A stretch of 50,955 nt of DNA from CAZSHX01 sp964606895 (GCA_964606895.1 CAZSHX010000031.1:1-50955), one strand, 5' to 3'; counted from the first letter of the stretch, positions 26,925 through 36,126 are shown. Notes: a model not told the origin generated them from the letters alone. Program-made: numbers and translations.

Positions 26925-27641
26925 TTATCTCGATTTTAAATTGTCAAACTCATCAACCAGTTCCATACAGGAAGTTTGGTCAGATAAATATCTGCCTGTT
27001 TCAAGTTGAGATTTAAAGTAATTATAATAATCATTGTAAGCATTTCCAAAAATCTCATTCCACGCTTTAGCCTGATATTCTGTTACAGTAATATTTTTAG
27101 CTTTTAATAAAACCAATATTTTTTCACCTGGCTTATTTTTATGGTCTTTCCAAAGAACTAATCCTAAGTCAATATATTCATCGTCAATATGAAAGAATTG
27201 TTCATTCAGGTAATCGTTAGTTTTTGTGTATTCGACTGATTTAATAATTCCTTTATGATTGACAGAGTTATATGTCAAATCGGAAATTTCAAAATCAATT
27301 TGCAATGGAAAAAATAATTTAGAATGAACAATGTTTAATCCCTTCTTCGAATTGATAGCATCAGCAAAAGTATGTGTTGAAAATTCATTAAGAAGTATTG
27401 AAAAATTCTTCTTAGTCAACTTGATTTTTTTTATCAGGCTATCATGCAAAAGTGGGAGATACTTGTGAAAAATTCCAATTCTTTTAGCATTGTCATTTAA
27501 AAATTGCAAATACTTTTCTTTTGTTTCTGGAGCAATGTCTAAATCTAAATAATGGACAGCTAACATTGGAGCTATATCTTGAATTTTATTTACCATAAAT
27601 GAATTTATTTTTAATTTTAAATTTCCCTTAAACTTGAACAT
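26925..27641 (-). CDS. Hypothetical soluble protein
   Basis: 238 residues, mixed alpha/beta composition, no signal peptide, no membrane segment and no motif I recognise. The ATG at 27641 is preceded by AAGGG at a reasonable distance; a Met at codon 16 (27596) lacks such a site. Neighbours give no clue beyond the possible pairing with the membrane protein downstream. Confidence 0.6.
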   Translation of the reverse strand: MFKFKGNLKLKINSFMVNKIQDIAPMLAVHYLDLDIAPETKEKYLQFLNDNAKRIGIFHKYLPLLHDSLIKKIKLTKKNFSILLNEFSTHTFADAINSKKGLNIVHSKLFFPLQIDFEISDLTYNSVNHKGIIKSVEYTKTNDYLNEQFFHIDDEYIDLGLVLWKDHKNKPGEKILVLLKAKNITVTEYQAKAWNEIFGNAYNDYYNYFKSQLETGRYLSDQTSCMELVDEFDNLKSR

Positions 27642-27734
27642 CTGATTAATCCCTTAACCTGGCAGTCAATCATGTGTAATCTTTGCAGATACAAACATGA
27701 AAAGCCAATATGGATAATTTCAAACTCATGCCTC

Positions 27735-28070
27735 TTATTCCCTCACAAAATGAGGCATTTCAAAGGGTATTTCCAAAGAAAGCTCGAGCAAGCCCATATA
27801 ATTCCCGTTTTCATACCAAGGAGATTGATAAATCAGCTTTTTCTTGCCGTTTTGTTCGATTGTGTAGGCATTCACCTTTTCGCTTTCAATGATGTTTTTG
27901 ATTTGCTGTTGTGATTCGGGCTTGTGGTAACTCAAAAGATTTGTACCAAGCAAATCGGCACCGCCGTATTTTTGAAAAGTTTCTTTTGACTTTTGATTCA
28001 TATAGATAATGTTTGTTTCGCTGTCACAAATTGTTATAGCGGCATTGAATTCTTCCTGCCAGTTAGTCAT
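27735..28070 (-). CDS. Stand-alone PAS domain protein
   Basis: 111 residues making up one PAS domain: 'AITICDSETNIIYMNQKS' (PAS core strands), 'LLGTNLLSYHKPESQ' (helix and loop), 'YQSPWYENGNYMGLLELSLEI' (C-terminal strands). No output domain is attached. It overlaps the preceding membrane-protein gene by 4 bases (ATGA), indicating translational coupling. A single PAS domain coupled to a small membrane protein suggests a sensor partner, but this is inference. Confidence 0.85.
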   Translation of the reverse strand: MTNWQEEFNAAITICDSETNIIYMNQKSKETFQKYGGADLLGTNLLSYHKPESQQQIKNIIESEKVNAYTIEQNGKKKLIYQSPWYENGNYMGLLELSLEIPFEMPHFVRE

Positions 28071-28483
28071 GATTCTTGCTCCTGATTATATATGGTTTCT
28101 GAAATATTTGATTCATTTTTTATAATTTCCTGTATTTTAATCTGTCTGATTGTAAAAATAGTTCCTGCAATTATAGGGATGATGCCAAGCATAGCACCTG
28201 TAACGAAATTGAACCAAAAACGGTGACCTCCCATTAGAAAAGGGAAACCGAAAAAGATGGTTAATCCTGCAATCAGCAGAACCAGTCCGCCTGTTTTCTC
28301 CCATTTCCATGGCAACAGGAAAAGAATCAGAACGGGGATTCCGACGAAAAGAACATCGGCAAACATCTTTTCGGAAATGCTCGAAGCAATTGCAAAATAG
28401 AGCCAGAATCCGCACCAAACCGATATGATTACTCTGGCAGTGTTTCTCATCCATAATAGCTGAAGTTGGTTAGTGGTGTTCAT
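28067..28483 (-). CDS. Small four-helix membrane protein
   Basis: 138 residues with four hydrophobic helices ('VIISVWCGFWLYFAIASSI', 'FADVLFVGIPVLILFLLPW', 'GGLVLLIAGLTIFFGFPF', 'FVTGAMLGIIPIIAGTIF') and a short hydrophilic tail. No family recognised. Its stop overlaps the start of the PAS gene (ATGA). It lies 75 bases after the zinc permease gene, with a hairpin between, so it may be a tail of that operon. Confidence 0.75.
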   Translation of the reverse strand: MNTTNQLQLLWMRNTARVIISVWCGFWLYFAIASSISEKMFADVLFVGIPVLILFLLPWKWEKTGGLVLLIAGLTIFFGFPFLMGGHRFWFNFVTGAMLGIIPIIAGTIFTIRQIKIQEIIKNESNISETIYNQEQES

Positions 28484-28540
28484 ATTAATCTCTTTTAAAA
28501 AATGTTTGAATAATTTCAGGATATTAAATGTGATTCTCCT

Positions 28541-28555
28541 TCGGGTACGTCCCGA
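28541..28555. repeat. Short hairpin TCGGG-TACGT-CCCGA between znuB-like gene and its downstream neighbour
   Basis: Perfect 5-bp arms with a 5-nt loop in the 75-base gap. There is no T-run, so it is not a classic terminator. It could damp read-through or be another member of the dispersed hairpin repeats. Confidence 0.45.
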
Positions 28556-28558
28556 TAA

Positions 28559-29362
28559 TTATTTCTTCATTTTGCTTAAAAAGACGCAGAAAATGAATGC
28601 AACAGCCTGAAGAAGAATAATCGTCGCACCGCTTGGCAAATCAAGGAAATAGGATATAATAAGTCCGACAATCGAAGAAAGCACCCCAAAAATAACGGAG
28701 AAAACAGTCATTCTGAAAAAAGTTCCCGATATCAGACGGGCTGATGCCGCGGGAATAACAAGGAATGCGGCAATAAGCACAATTCCGACGAGTTTTATTG
28801 CCAGAACGATTGAAACGGCAATAAGTATTGATAAAATATAATCGTCTTTTTTCACGGGAAGTCTGTCGGATTTTGCAAGCTCCGAATCAAAAGTGGCATA
28901 AGCCCAGCGTTTCCAATAAATGAAATATGTTAGAAAGGTAATAATTCCAATTCCTGCTGTCAAAAGCAAATCAACAGGATTGACAGTCAGAATTGAACCG
29001 AAAAGAAAAGCGAAAGCATCAGTTGAATATTCCTTTTTCAGCGAAATGAATATTATACCCAAAGCCACCGAAACGGCGAACAAAATACCGATTGATGTAT
29101 CCATCTCAAGTTCGGTTTTGTCGCGGATTAAAGTAATCAGAATGGCAACGGCAACCGTAAAGGGCAGGGCAATCCATAAAGGCTCGGCATTCAAAAGCAA
29201 GCCCAGAGCAATACCGCCAAAAGCCGCATGAGCCAATCCGTCGCCCATGAAACTCATTTTCCTTTGGACGATGAACACTCCGTAGTAACCGCCGATAAAT
29301 CCGACGAGCACTCCGGCAATAAGTGCCCTCTGCATGAATGGAAATGACAACAGTTCAATCAT
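28559..29362 (-). CDS. znuB: Zinc/manganese ABC transporter permease (ZnuB/ABC-3 family)
   Basis: 267 residues, about eight membrane segments. ABC-3 family signatures are visible: 'MSFMGDGLAHAAFGGIALG' near residue 35 (the conserved ATPase-coupling region) and 'LLTAGIGIITFLTYFIYWK'. It forms the membrane channel for metal import. Its start overlaps the end of the ATPase gene by 8 bases, so they are co-translated. Zn versus Mn specificity cannot be decided from the permease. Confidence 0.9.
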   Translation of the reverse strand: MIELLSFPFMQRALIAGVLVGFIGGYYGVFIVQRKMSFMGDGLAHAAFGGIALGLLLNAEPLWIALPFTVAVAILITLIRDKTELEMDTSIGILFAVSVALGIIFISLKKEYSTDAFAFLFGSILTVNPVDLLLTAGIGIITFLTYFIYWKRWAYATFDSELAKSDRLPVKKDDYILSILIAVSIVLAIKLVGIVLIAAFLVIPAASARLISGTFFRMTVFSVIFGVLSSIVGLIISYFLDLPSGATIILLQAVAFIFCVFLSKMKK

Positions 29363-30104
29363 GGTGCTTCGCTCCGAAATTCATTTCGTGGGTGTGACCG
29401 ATATGCCCGAATGTCATTCTAAGGTAAGCATCATCAAAAGCCTGTTCGGGCGGAGCATAACATATTACAGACCTGTTCAGTAGCAGTACTCGGGTTGAAT
29501 GATGGTAAGCCGCTTCCCAGTCGTGAGTTACCATAACGACAGTAACTTTTGCAGAATGATAGTAATCGTCAATCAATTTGCTTATATCTTTTTCCGAAAC
29601 GGAATCAATTCCCGTAATCGGCTCGTCGAGGAACAGCAATCTTGGTTTTCTGGCAAAACTTCGTGCAAGATAGACTTTCTGCATTTCACCGCCCGAAAGT
29701 TTATTCAGCGACCGATTTGCAAGATGGGCAACTCCGACTTGTTCCAATGCTTCCAAAGCAAGGTTTTTCTGTTCTTTTTTAATCCTTCCTGCCCAATTGC
29801 CGTTAATGCCCGAAGCAACAAGTTCAATCGGATTTGCGGGAAAATATCTGTCCAAAGTTTTTATCTGAGGAACATAGCCGATAACGCCGGCAGGAATGCT
29901 TTCAGTATGCTGTCCCAAAATCTCAGCTTTTCCTGAATTTGGTACAAGCAAACCAAGCAAGAGTTTAAGCAATGTAGATTTTCCTCCGCCGTTTGGACCG
30001 ACAATAGAAACAAATTCGCCTTCTTCGATACCAAGATTGATATCCTTCAAAACGATATTGTTTCCAAAGCTGACAGAAATATTTTCTAATGAAACGGCTA
30101 ACAT
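29355..30104 (-). CDS. znuC: Zinc/manganese ABC transporter ATP-binding protein (ZnuC-like)
   Basis: 249 residues. Walker A GPNGGGKST (~residue 35), Q-loop 'GYVPQ', signature LSGGEMQKV, Walker B LLFLDEPITGID and H-loop 'VMVTHDW' are all intact. It powers the metal importer with the adjacent permease and binding protein. It lies 15 bases after the binding-protein gene and overlaps the permease gene by 8. Confidence 0.92.
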   Translation of the reverse strand: MLAVSLENISVSFGNNIVLKDINLGIEEGEFVSIVGPNGGGKSTLLKLLLGLLVPNSGKAEILGQHTESIPAGVIGYVPQIKTLDRYFPANPIELVASGINGNWAGRIKKEQKNLALEALEQVGVAHLANRSLNKLSGGEMQKVYLARSFARKPRLLFLDEPITGIDSVSEKDISKLIDDYYHSAKVTVVMVTHDWEAAYHHSTRVLLLNRSVICYAPPEQAFDDAYLRMTFGHIGHTHEMNFGAKHHD

Positions 30105-30119
30105 TGAGGATATATCTTT

Positions 30120-30977
30120 CTATTTTAAAGCTTTAATGAAAATTTCGGTATTGTAAATCAAAATATCGCCGTAATCGGTTCTGCCCTTGACTCCGCCGAG
30201 CGGGTCAAGTTGAAAAACACTGACCTTAGCGGCTTCGGCAATAGCTTTTGCAGAAGCTTCGGGCAGTTCGGTTTCTGAAAAAACTGATTTCAGTTTATTA
30301 TCCTGAATCTTTTTAATAAGCTCGGCAATATATCTGGGTGTAGGTTCTTTCCCGGGAGAAGATTCAACCGAACCAAGATATTCAAGTCCATACCTTCTTA
30401 GAAAATATCTGAATGAAGGATGGAACAAAACTACTTTTTTACTTTTTATAATTGCTGTCATTTCCGAAAGTTTGATATCGAGAAGTTTGAGCTTAGCAAT
30501 AAAAGCATCGGCATTCTTTTTGTAACTATCAGCATTTTTAGGGTCTTTTTCTGCCATGATTGAACAGATTTTCGGAACAATTGCCATAACGGCTCTCGGG
30601 TCTGTCCAGAAATGAGGGTCAATGGTTTTAGTGTCTCCTTCATCAAAGTACATCACAAATTCCTGAGGTAGAAAATCAATCAACCGATAAGATTTTTCGG
30701 CGTTCATTTGTGAAGCCCAGCCGTCAAGCAAAGGAGAAACATAGAAAACAGCTAAAGCTTTTTCGACATCTTTCATCATTGAAGTGCCCGGAGAAAAAGT
30801 ATGTGGAGACTCACCCGCTGGCAGAAGGTTGCGGATTTCGGCTTTGTCGAGTGCTATCTCTTTGATAATAGATGCCAAAGGCGGATTGGTTGCAATGAAA
30901 ACAGGCTTAGTTCCTTGTTTGTCGCAACCTGCAAATAATAATATAATGAAAGAAAAAAGTAAATATCTGAACTTCAT
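30120..30977 (-). CDS. znuA: Zinc ABC transporter substrate-binding lipoprotein (ZnuA-like)
   Basis: 285 residues. Lipobox 'LLFAGC' makes it a lipoprotein. Cluster A-1 metal-binding marks are present: 'ESPHTFSP', 'IDPHFWTDP', 'LFHPSFRYFLRRYG' (three His) and 'QLDPLGG' near the end. The short loop without a His-rich stretch means the Zn-specific loop is reduced, so Mn or Zn remain possible. Two tandem ATGs occur at 30980 and 30977; AAGGA sits 5 bases before the second, so 30977 is preferred. First gene of the operon; no clear Zur operator was found in the 82-base gap to pth. Confidence 0.9.
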   Translation of the reverse strand: MKFRYLLFSFIILLFAGCDKQGTKPVFIATNPPLASIIKEIALDKAEIRNLLPAGESPHTFSPGTSMMKDVEKALAVFYVSPLLDGWASQMNAEKSYRLIDFLPQEFVMYFDEGDTKTIDPHFWTDPRAVMAIVPKICSIMAEKDPKNADSYKKNADAFIAKLKLLDIKLSEMTAIIKSKKVVLFHPSFRYFLRRYGLEYLGSVESSPGKEPTPRYIAELIKKIQDNKLKSVFSETELPEASAKAIAEAAKVSVFQLDPLGGVKGRTDYGDILIYNTEIFIKALK

Positions 30978-31062
30978 CATTATCCTTCAGTAAACAATTT
31001 GAAATCTTTATAACGAAATTACTAAATTCATATTGATTTTCCGTAATTTTGCCAACTTGAAA

Positions 31063-31668
31063 ATGAAACTATTTAAAGAAAATATTGATTGGCTGTTCGT
31101 CGGGCTTGGTAACCCGGGCGAGAAATATGCCGAAACCAGACATAACATCGGCTGGCTTGTTGCTATGAACCTTGTTAGCAAATATAGCGGCAAATTCAGC
31201 AAAGGCTCATCAATATATTATTATGCGAAAATCAAAATTGACGACAACACAATAATGACCGTCCTGCCAACGACTTACATGAATGCTTCAGGTGAAGCCG
31301 TAAGAAAAATCAAGGATAAATTCGCACTACCATTGGAGAGAATTGTTATAGTCTGCGATGAGTACAATTTTCCGTTGGGTAAGGTTCATCTGAAAGGCGA
31401 CGGAAGCGACGGCGGACATAACGGAGTTGCCTCTGTTATCGAAGAGCTGTCAGCTTCAAACTTTCTTAGGCTGAGATGCGGAATTGGCAAAAATTTTCCT
31501 TCAGGCGGTATGGTTGATTATGTGCTGTCAGACTTTTTGAAAGAAGAAAAGGAAGAACAATTAAAAATGATTGCGAAAGCAACCGAAAGCCTTGAATATC
31601 TTGTCAAATTCGGAATAATCCGAGCAATGACAGATATTAATTCAGGAAAAATTTGGCTTGAGGAATGA
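31063..31668 (+). CDS. pth: Peptidyl-tRNA hydrolase
   Basis: 201 residues. Family marks: 'FVGLGNPGEKYAETRHNIGW' (catalytic His26), 'PTTYMNASGEAV', 'VCDEYNFPLGKVHLK' (catalytic Asp) and 'GSDGGHNGVASV'. It recycles peptidyl-tRNA dropped from ribosomes. The ATG at 31063 is favoured over an in-frame TTG at 31033 because family members begin just before the first strand and because a TAATTTTG box (31044-31051) lies between them. It is divergent from the zinc operon and 20 bases ahead of the FetA-like gene. Confidence 0.95.
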   Translation: MKLFKENIDWLFVGLGNPGEKYAETRHNIGWLVAMNLVSKYSGKFSKGSSIYYYAKIKIDDNTIMTVLPTTYMNASGEAVRKIKDKFALPLERIVIVCDEYNFPLGKVHLKGDGSDGGHNGVASVIEELSASNFLRLRCGIGKNFPSGGMVDYVLSDFLKEEKEEQLKMIAKATESLEYLVKFGIIRAMTDINSGKIWLEE

Positions 31669-31688
31669 TAAGTATTTAGTTTAAAAGC

Positions 31689-32345
31689 ATGGGAAATAAT
31701 ACAATAATAAAATTAGAAAAAGTCAACCTGAAATTCAAGGATAAAAATATCCTTTCAGATTATTCTCTTGAAATTGCAGAAAATGAAGTGGTTTGCTTTA
31801 AAGCACCTTCGGGCTTTGGCAAAACTTCGATTCTGAATTTGCTTATGGGATTTATTAAGCCCGACTCGGGTACTATCGTCGTTGATGGTTTAGTTTTAAG
31901 TCCTGCAACAATCCATGAAATCAGAAAGAAATTTGCCTGGTTGCCCCAGAACTACAATCTTTTTGCAACAAAAACGGTGGCTCAAGCCATAGAATCATCT
32001 TTTGAACATCATTGCAACAAAAGAATCAAACCAAATAAAGATGAAATTGTAAATTCTTTAAATCTGCTGAACCTTGAATCTGACATTCTCGAAAAGACAT
32101 TCGACAAAATTTCAGGCGGAGAAAGACAGCGAATTGGTATTTTAATCAGTAAGCTGATGAAAAGAAGAATCCTTTTGCTTGACGAACCAACTTCGGCACT
32201 CGATAAAGATTCAAAAGAAAAAATAATTGATTTCCTTTTGAAAGACTGCAATTCAACAATTGTTTCTGCCTCGCATGACGATGACTGGCTTTCTGCCTGC
32301 ACAATAATCGAAGACCTTGAGAAAGGAGAGCGCCATGGAGCATAA
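31689..32345 (+). CDS. fetA: ABC transporter ATPase, FetA/YbbL-like
   Basis: 218 residues. Walker A is 'APSGFGKTS' (first Gly replaced by Ala), followed by 'LPQNYNLF', signature 'SGGERQR', Walker B 'LLLDEPTSALD' and a His switch 'SASHDDDW'. Its stop overlaps the start of the permease gene, the usual fetAB arrangement. E. coli FetAB exports iron and aids oxidative-stress resistance; the same role here is inferred from family and pairing. It is 20 bases after pth and may share its transcript. Confidence 0.82.
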   Translation: MGNNTIIKLEKVNLKFKDKNILSDYSLEIAENEVVCFKAPSGFGKTSILNLLMGFIKPDSGTIVVDGLVLSPATIHEIRKKFAWLPQNYNLFATKTVAQAIESSFEHHCNKRIKPNKDEIVNSLNLLNLESDILEKTFDKISGGERQRIGILISKLMKRRILLLDEPTSALDKDSKEKIIDFLLKDCNSTIVSASHDDDWLSACTIIEDLEKGERHGA

Positions 32346-33132
32346 TGACATATCATGGCTTAATTTGATATTGGGGTCACTAATCCTGATTATTCCTTAC
32401 TTAGTTTTAAGCTACTACAAAACAGGTTTGGTTAAGACATTTCTTATCGCATTTGCGAGAATGGGTATTCAGCTGATTCTTGTCGGTACATATTTGAAAT
32501 TCATTTTCAGTTTGAACTCTCTTTTGCTCAATGTTGCATGGGTTTTAGTAATGATGATTGCGGCAACTGCTACAATCATCCGAAGAACAGACCTGACTCA
32601 GCGTAAATTCGGGTTACCTGTTGGAATTGGAGTTTTAACAGGAGTTTCTGTGAACATTGCATTGTTTTCATTGGTTATAGTAGGAACAGAAAGATTTTTC
32701 AATTCCGGCTATATCATCCCAATAACAGGAATGATAATCGGGAACTGCCTTTCGAATGCAATAATTGCCATGAGGTCATTCTATTATTCTCTGGTTAAGG
32801 ATGAAGATTATTACAAATTTAGTCTGATTACATCAGGGAATCGGAAAGAGGCTGTTTTTCCTTTTATGCGAAATGCAATTAAAGATGCATTTTCGCCAAC
32901 GATAGCATCTGTTGCGACAATGGGTTTAATCTGGCTTCCCGGTATGATGACAGGGCAAATCCTTGGAGGAAATTCCCCTACTGTTGCAATCAAGTATCAG
33001 ATACTAATAATGGTTGCCGTTTTTGCCAGTGGCGTGATAACATCTTTGGTCAGTCTATTGCTTTCGCAAAAATTTGTATTTGATGGTTACGACATGCTGG
33101 ACAAAACCATATTCAGAAAGATGCAAGGCTGA
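32335..33132 (+). CDS. fetB: ABC transporter permease, FetB/YbbM (UPF0014) family
   Basis: 265 residues, about seven membrane helices. Family marks: 'FLIAFARMGIQLILVGTYL', 'ITGMIIGNCLSNAI', 'LIWLPGMMTGQILGG'. The ATG at 32335 has an AGGAG eight bases upstream, inside the end of the ATPase gene; the longer frame (from 32317) is less likely. It forms an inner-membrane exporter with the preceding ATPase, probably for iron. Confidence 0.88.
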   Translation: MEHNDISWLNLILGSLILIIPYLVLSYYKTGLVKTFLIAFARMGIQLILVGTYLKFIFSLNSLLLNVAWVLVMMIAATATIIRRTDLTQRKFGLPVGIGVLTGVSVNIALFSLVIVGTERFFNSGYIIPITGMIIGNCLSNAIIAMRSFYYSLVKDEDYYKFSLITSGNRKEAVFPFMRNAIKDAFSPTIASVATMGLIWLPGMMTGQILGGNSPTVAIKYQILIMVAVFASGVITSLVSLLLSQKFVFDGYDMLDKTIFRKMQG

Positions 33133-33316
33133 GCAGTATGAATATTCTGCCATTTTTTAAAAGTTTCTTTATTCAAAAGGAACTTACATTTAATCAAACC
33201 TTAAGAAATAGAAAAATGAGAATATCAAATTCACCAACAAACTCATTAAAAGTACAAACTAAGACACAAATTAACTTTTTTTTACTTTTTTGGAAGGGAA
33301 AATTAAAATATTATAA

Positions 33317-33345
33317 TTGTGGATTAAAAAAAAGTCATATATTTG
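33317..33345 (+). promoter_or_regulatory. Bacteroidota-type promoter for the MBL-fold gene
   Basis: TTG (33317-33319), 18-base spacer, TATATTTG (33338-33345), ending 30 bases before the ATG at 33376. The -33 box is incomplete; the -7 box is exact. Confidence 0.45.
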
Positions 33346-33375
33346 AAATTGTTTAAAAAACAATTAACTGAATAT

Positions 33376-34008
33376 ATGAAAATTCTGCCTGTTGAATCCG
33401 GACCTGTTTACACTTTAGGCTATCTTGCTTACGACGAGATAACCAACAAGGGACTTATTATAGATGCTCCAATGGAAAGCACAGGCTTTTTTGAGGAACA
33501 GATTAAGAACCTTGGTATTAGCATCGAAGGAATTATTTTAACACATTCTCATTGGGACCACACGGCTGATGCCCCTGCATTGAAAGAATTGACTTCGGCT
33601 CCGGTTTATATCCATAAACATGATGAGTACAGAATTAAGAATCCAAATGAAAGTACAATCTGGAAATTACCTTTTCAGTTGGTGCCTATGAGTGCAGATA
33701 AATATGCCGAAGATGGTATGAAGATAGTTGCAGGGAACCTTGAATTAGAAGTCATTTACACACCCGGACATACCGAAGGCGGTATTTGTCTGGTCAGCAG
33801 AAAAGATAAAGTTGTTTTTACGGGAGATACACTTTTTAATCAAAGTATAGGCAGAACAGACCTTCAGGGAGGTAATTCTGAACAATTGATGAATTCGATT
33901 AATGAAAAATTATTAATTTTGCCGGATGACTACGTAGTGTTCAGTGGTCACGGAGATGTCACAGACATAGGTACAGAGAGGAAATACAATCCTTTTTTAC
34001 GAAAATGA
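33376..34008 (+). CDS. Metallo-beta-lactamase-fold hydrolase (glyoxalase II/YcbL-like)
   Basis: 210 residues. The metal-binding series is complete: 'THSHWDHTAD', 'YTPGHTEGG', 'FTGDTLF', and a final 'FSGHGDVTDIG'. The compact length without the GloB C-terminal helical domain resembles type II glyoxalase-like YcbL proteins. Probably cytosolic thioester or related ester hydrolysis; substrate unknown. The ATG at 33376 follows a -7 box at 33338-33345; a TTG at 33343 overlaps that box and is rejected. It sits 23 bases before the LptE-like gene. Confidence 0.88.
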   Translation: MKILPVESGPVYTLGYLAYDEITNKGLIIDAPMESTGFFEEQIKNLGISIEGIILTHSHWDHTADAPALKELTSAPVYIHKHDEYRIKNPNESTIWKLPFQLVPMSADKYAEDGMKIVAGNLELEVIYTPGHTEGGICLVSRKDKVVFTGDTLFNQSIGRTDLQGGNSEQLMNSINEKLLILPDDYVVFSGHGDVTDIGTERKYNPFLRK

Positions 34009-34031
34009 ATAATATTAAATAAAGCTAAATT

Positions 34032-34556
34032 ATGAAAATAAATTCATCAAATGTTAATATAATATCTACCATTTATTTATTAATTTGCACGTTTGTAAGC
34101 TGCAATTTCGCAGGATGTTATTCGTTTACTGGTGGCTCTTTACCTGAACACTTGAAAACACTATATATTTCGACTGTAAACGACAACAGCGGTTATGGAA
34201 ATCCAAAGTTCCGCGAAAAATTGACTCAGGTATTGATGGATAAATTTCGAAGTGATAATTCGTTAAGCTTGGTGGACAGAGAGGGAGATTCAAAACTATA
34301 CGTTTCGATAGTTTCGATAAGGGATGAAACCTCGAAAGTCAGACCCGGCGAAGTTGAAAGTGAAAGAAAAATTACGGTTTCATGTGAAGCTGAGTTTTAC
34401 GATGCTGTTAAGAAAAAGTCTTTGTGGAAAAAAACATTTTCCAATTCTTCGATTTACGAATTGAATAATGTTTTGGCTAATCGGGAGGAAGCAGTTAATA
34501 TCGCGTTAACGCGCGACGCAGATGATATATTGATTGCGGTTGTCTCCGGTTGGTAG
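34032..34556 (+). CDS. lptE: LptE-family outer-membrane lipoprotein
   Basis: 174 residues. Lipobox 'NFAGC' is followed by 'YSFTGGSLPEHLKTLYIS', the pattern of LptE proteins in Bacteroidota, where the mature protein starts with Cys-x-Tyr-Ser-Phe. LptE partners LptD to insert lipopolysaccharide into the outer membrane. No LptD or other Lpt gene is in the window. The glycosyltransferase gene follows after about 50 bases, fitting an envelope-building group. Confidence 0.78.
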   Translation: MKINSSNVNIISTIYLLICTFVSCNFAGCYSFTGGSLPEHLKTLYISTVNDNSGYGNPKFREKLTQVLMDKFRSDNSLSLVDREGDSKLYVSIVSIRDETSKVRPGEVESERKITVSCEAEFYDAVKKKSLWKKTFSNSSIYELNNVLANREEAVNIALTRDADDILIAVVSGW

Positions 34557-34609
34557 GTTTTATTTAGGTAATTATATTATTAACAATATAGGTGAGGTTA
34601 TCACCAAAT

Positions 34610-36061
34610 ATGGAAGATTTAATACTTCTTATTTACTTTTTGTCACTAACTATACTCTTTGGATTCGGTCTTCATGGCTTAGTAATGCTCTACTATTATC
34701 ATAAGACAGAGAAAATGCTAAAGCCTGAATCCGGTATGCCAGATGAGTATCCCGTAGTGACAATCCAACTCCCAATGTACAATGAATTATACGTTATTGA
34801 ACGTTTAGTTCGTTCGGTGTGCAATATCAATTATCCCCAGGATAAGCTTGAAATCCAGATTCTGGACGATTCAACTGACGAGACTCAGGAAATTGCCGAA
34901 GCATTAGTTCAGGAGTTTCAGCAAAAAGGCTACGACATAAAGTATGTCCACAGAACTAACCGAAGCGGCTACAAAGCCGGTGCCCTTAAGGAAGGGCTCG
35001 AAGTTGCACGCGGTGAATTTGTGGCTATTTTTGATGCAGATTTTGTTCCTAAACCTGATTTTCTGCTCAGCACTGTTCCTTTCTTTAAAAACCCTGAAGT
35101 CGGAATGGTTCAAACCCGCTGGGAGCATATTAATGAAGAGTATTCTTTCATCACACGTGCCGCGGCTCTTGCTCTTGATGGACACTTTGTTATTGAGCAA
35201 CAGGTTCGTAACAAAGCAGGATTCTTCATCAACTTTAATGGTACCGCCGGTATTTGGAGAACTTCTACCATTATTGATGCAGGCAACTGGCACGCAGATA
35301 CTCTGACCGAAGACCTTGACCTAAGCTACAGAGCTCAGCTTCGTGGTTGGAAATTCATCTTCCTTAATGATGTTACTTCCCCTGCCGAACTTCCTGCAGA
35401 CATCAACGCCCTCAAAACTCAGCAGTTCCGCTGGACCAAAGGTGCCGTTGAAACTGCGAAAAAGCTTTTACCTACAGTTTTAAAAGCAGACCTTCCATTG
35501 AAAATCAAGCTTGAATGTTTCGTTCACCTGACCAGCAATATAGTTTTTCCTTTTATTATCATTGTTGCATTGCTTAATGTACCTCTTGTAATAATTAAAA
35601 ATACTGTTGGCGGGTACGATACTTACTACAATTTGATGTCAATTTTTGTTCTGGCTTCAATTTCCACTTTTCTTTTCTATATGTATGCCCAACGTGCTAT
35701 ACATGTGGACTGGAGAAGAAGATTACTGCTTTTCCCTGTATTTCTTGCGGGCAGTATGGGTTTTGCGATTAATAATTCCAAGGCAGTTATGGAAGCTTTA
35801 TTCAACAAGAAAACAGGCTTCACACGTACTCCAAAGTACCAGATTGTTGACAGCAAAGACGAATGGAAAAAGAAAAAATATGTTCAGAAAAAAATCAGCT
35901 GGATGGTTGTTTTTGAAATTTTCATGACCTTGTACTATGTTGTTGGTGTTGGCATCTCTGCTTACTATCTTGAAATTGCGGCTATACCTTTCCAACTTCT
36001 CTTCCTTATGGGTTTTGGAACAGTTGGCTATATGTCACTGAGGCATGCCTTAGCAAAATAG
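34610..36061 (+). CDS. Processive family 2 glycosyltransferase (cellulose-synthase-like)
   Basis: 483 residues. One N-terminal membrane helix, a GT2 domain, and about four C-terminal helices. The catalytic series is visible: 'DDSTDET' (~86), 'DADF' (~141), 'TEDLD' (~233) and 'QQFRW' (~270), i.e. D, DxD, TED and QxxRW, typical of processive membrane beta-glycosyltransferases. Product (beta-glucan, mannan or a glycolipid) cannot be told; no c-di-GMP PilZ domain is present. The ATG at 34610 is preferred; a GTG at 34592 is an alternative. A terminator follows. Confidence 0.88.
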   Translation: MEDLILLIYFLSLTILFGFGLHGLVMLYYYHKTEKMLKPESGMPDEYPVVTIQLPMYNELYVIERLVRSVCNINYPQDKLEIQILDDSTDETQEIAEALVQEFQQKGYDIKYVHRTNRSGYKAGALKEGLEVARGEFVAIFDADFVPKPDFLLSTVPFFKNPEVGMVQTRWEHINEEYSFITRAAALALDGHFVIEQQVRNKAGFFINFNGTAGIWRTSTIIDAGNWHADTLTEDLDLSYRAQLRGWKFIFLNDVTSPAELPADINALKTQQFRWTKGAVETAKKLLPTVLKADLPLKIKLECFVHLTSNIVFPFIIIVALLNVPLVIIKNTVGGYDTYYNLMSIFVLASISTFLFYMYAQRAIHVDWRRRLLLFPVFLAGSMGFAINNSKAVMEALFNKKTGFTRTPKYQIVDSKDEWKKKKYVQKKISWMVVFEIFMTLYYVVGVGISAYYLEIAAIPFQLLFLMGFGTVGYMSLRHALAK

Positions 36062-36092
36062 TTCTTCAGGATATTTGATCTTAAAATTTGAA

Positions 36093-36126
36093 AAAACTCT
36101 TACGAAATACGTAAGAGTTTTTTTTT
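36093..36126 (+). terminator. Rho-independent terminator after the GT2 gene
   Basis: AAAACTCTTACG (36093-36104), loop AAATA, CGTAAGAGTTTT (36110-36121), with a T-run to 36126. Perfect 12-bp arms. Confidence 0.93.

Noticed and set aside
30978..31062. Zur/Fur operator between znuA and pth
   Set aside because: No convincing inverted repeat of the expected kind could be found; only AT-rich sequence and a -7 box for pth.
33138..33356. 72-residue open frame between fetB and the MBL-fold gene
   Set aside because: No ribosome-binding site, AT-rich low-complexity translation, and its end overlaps the probable promoter of the next gene.
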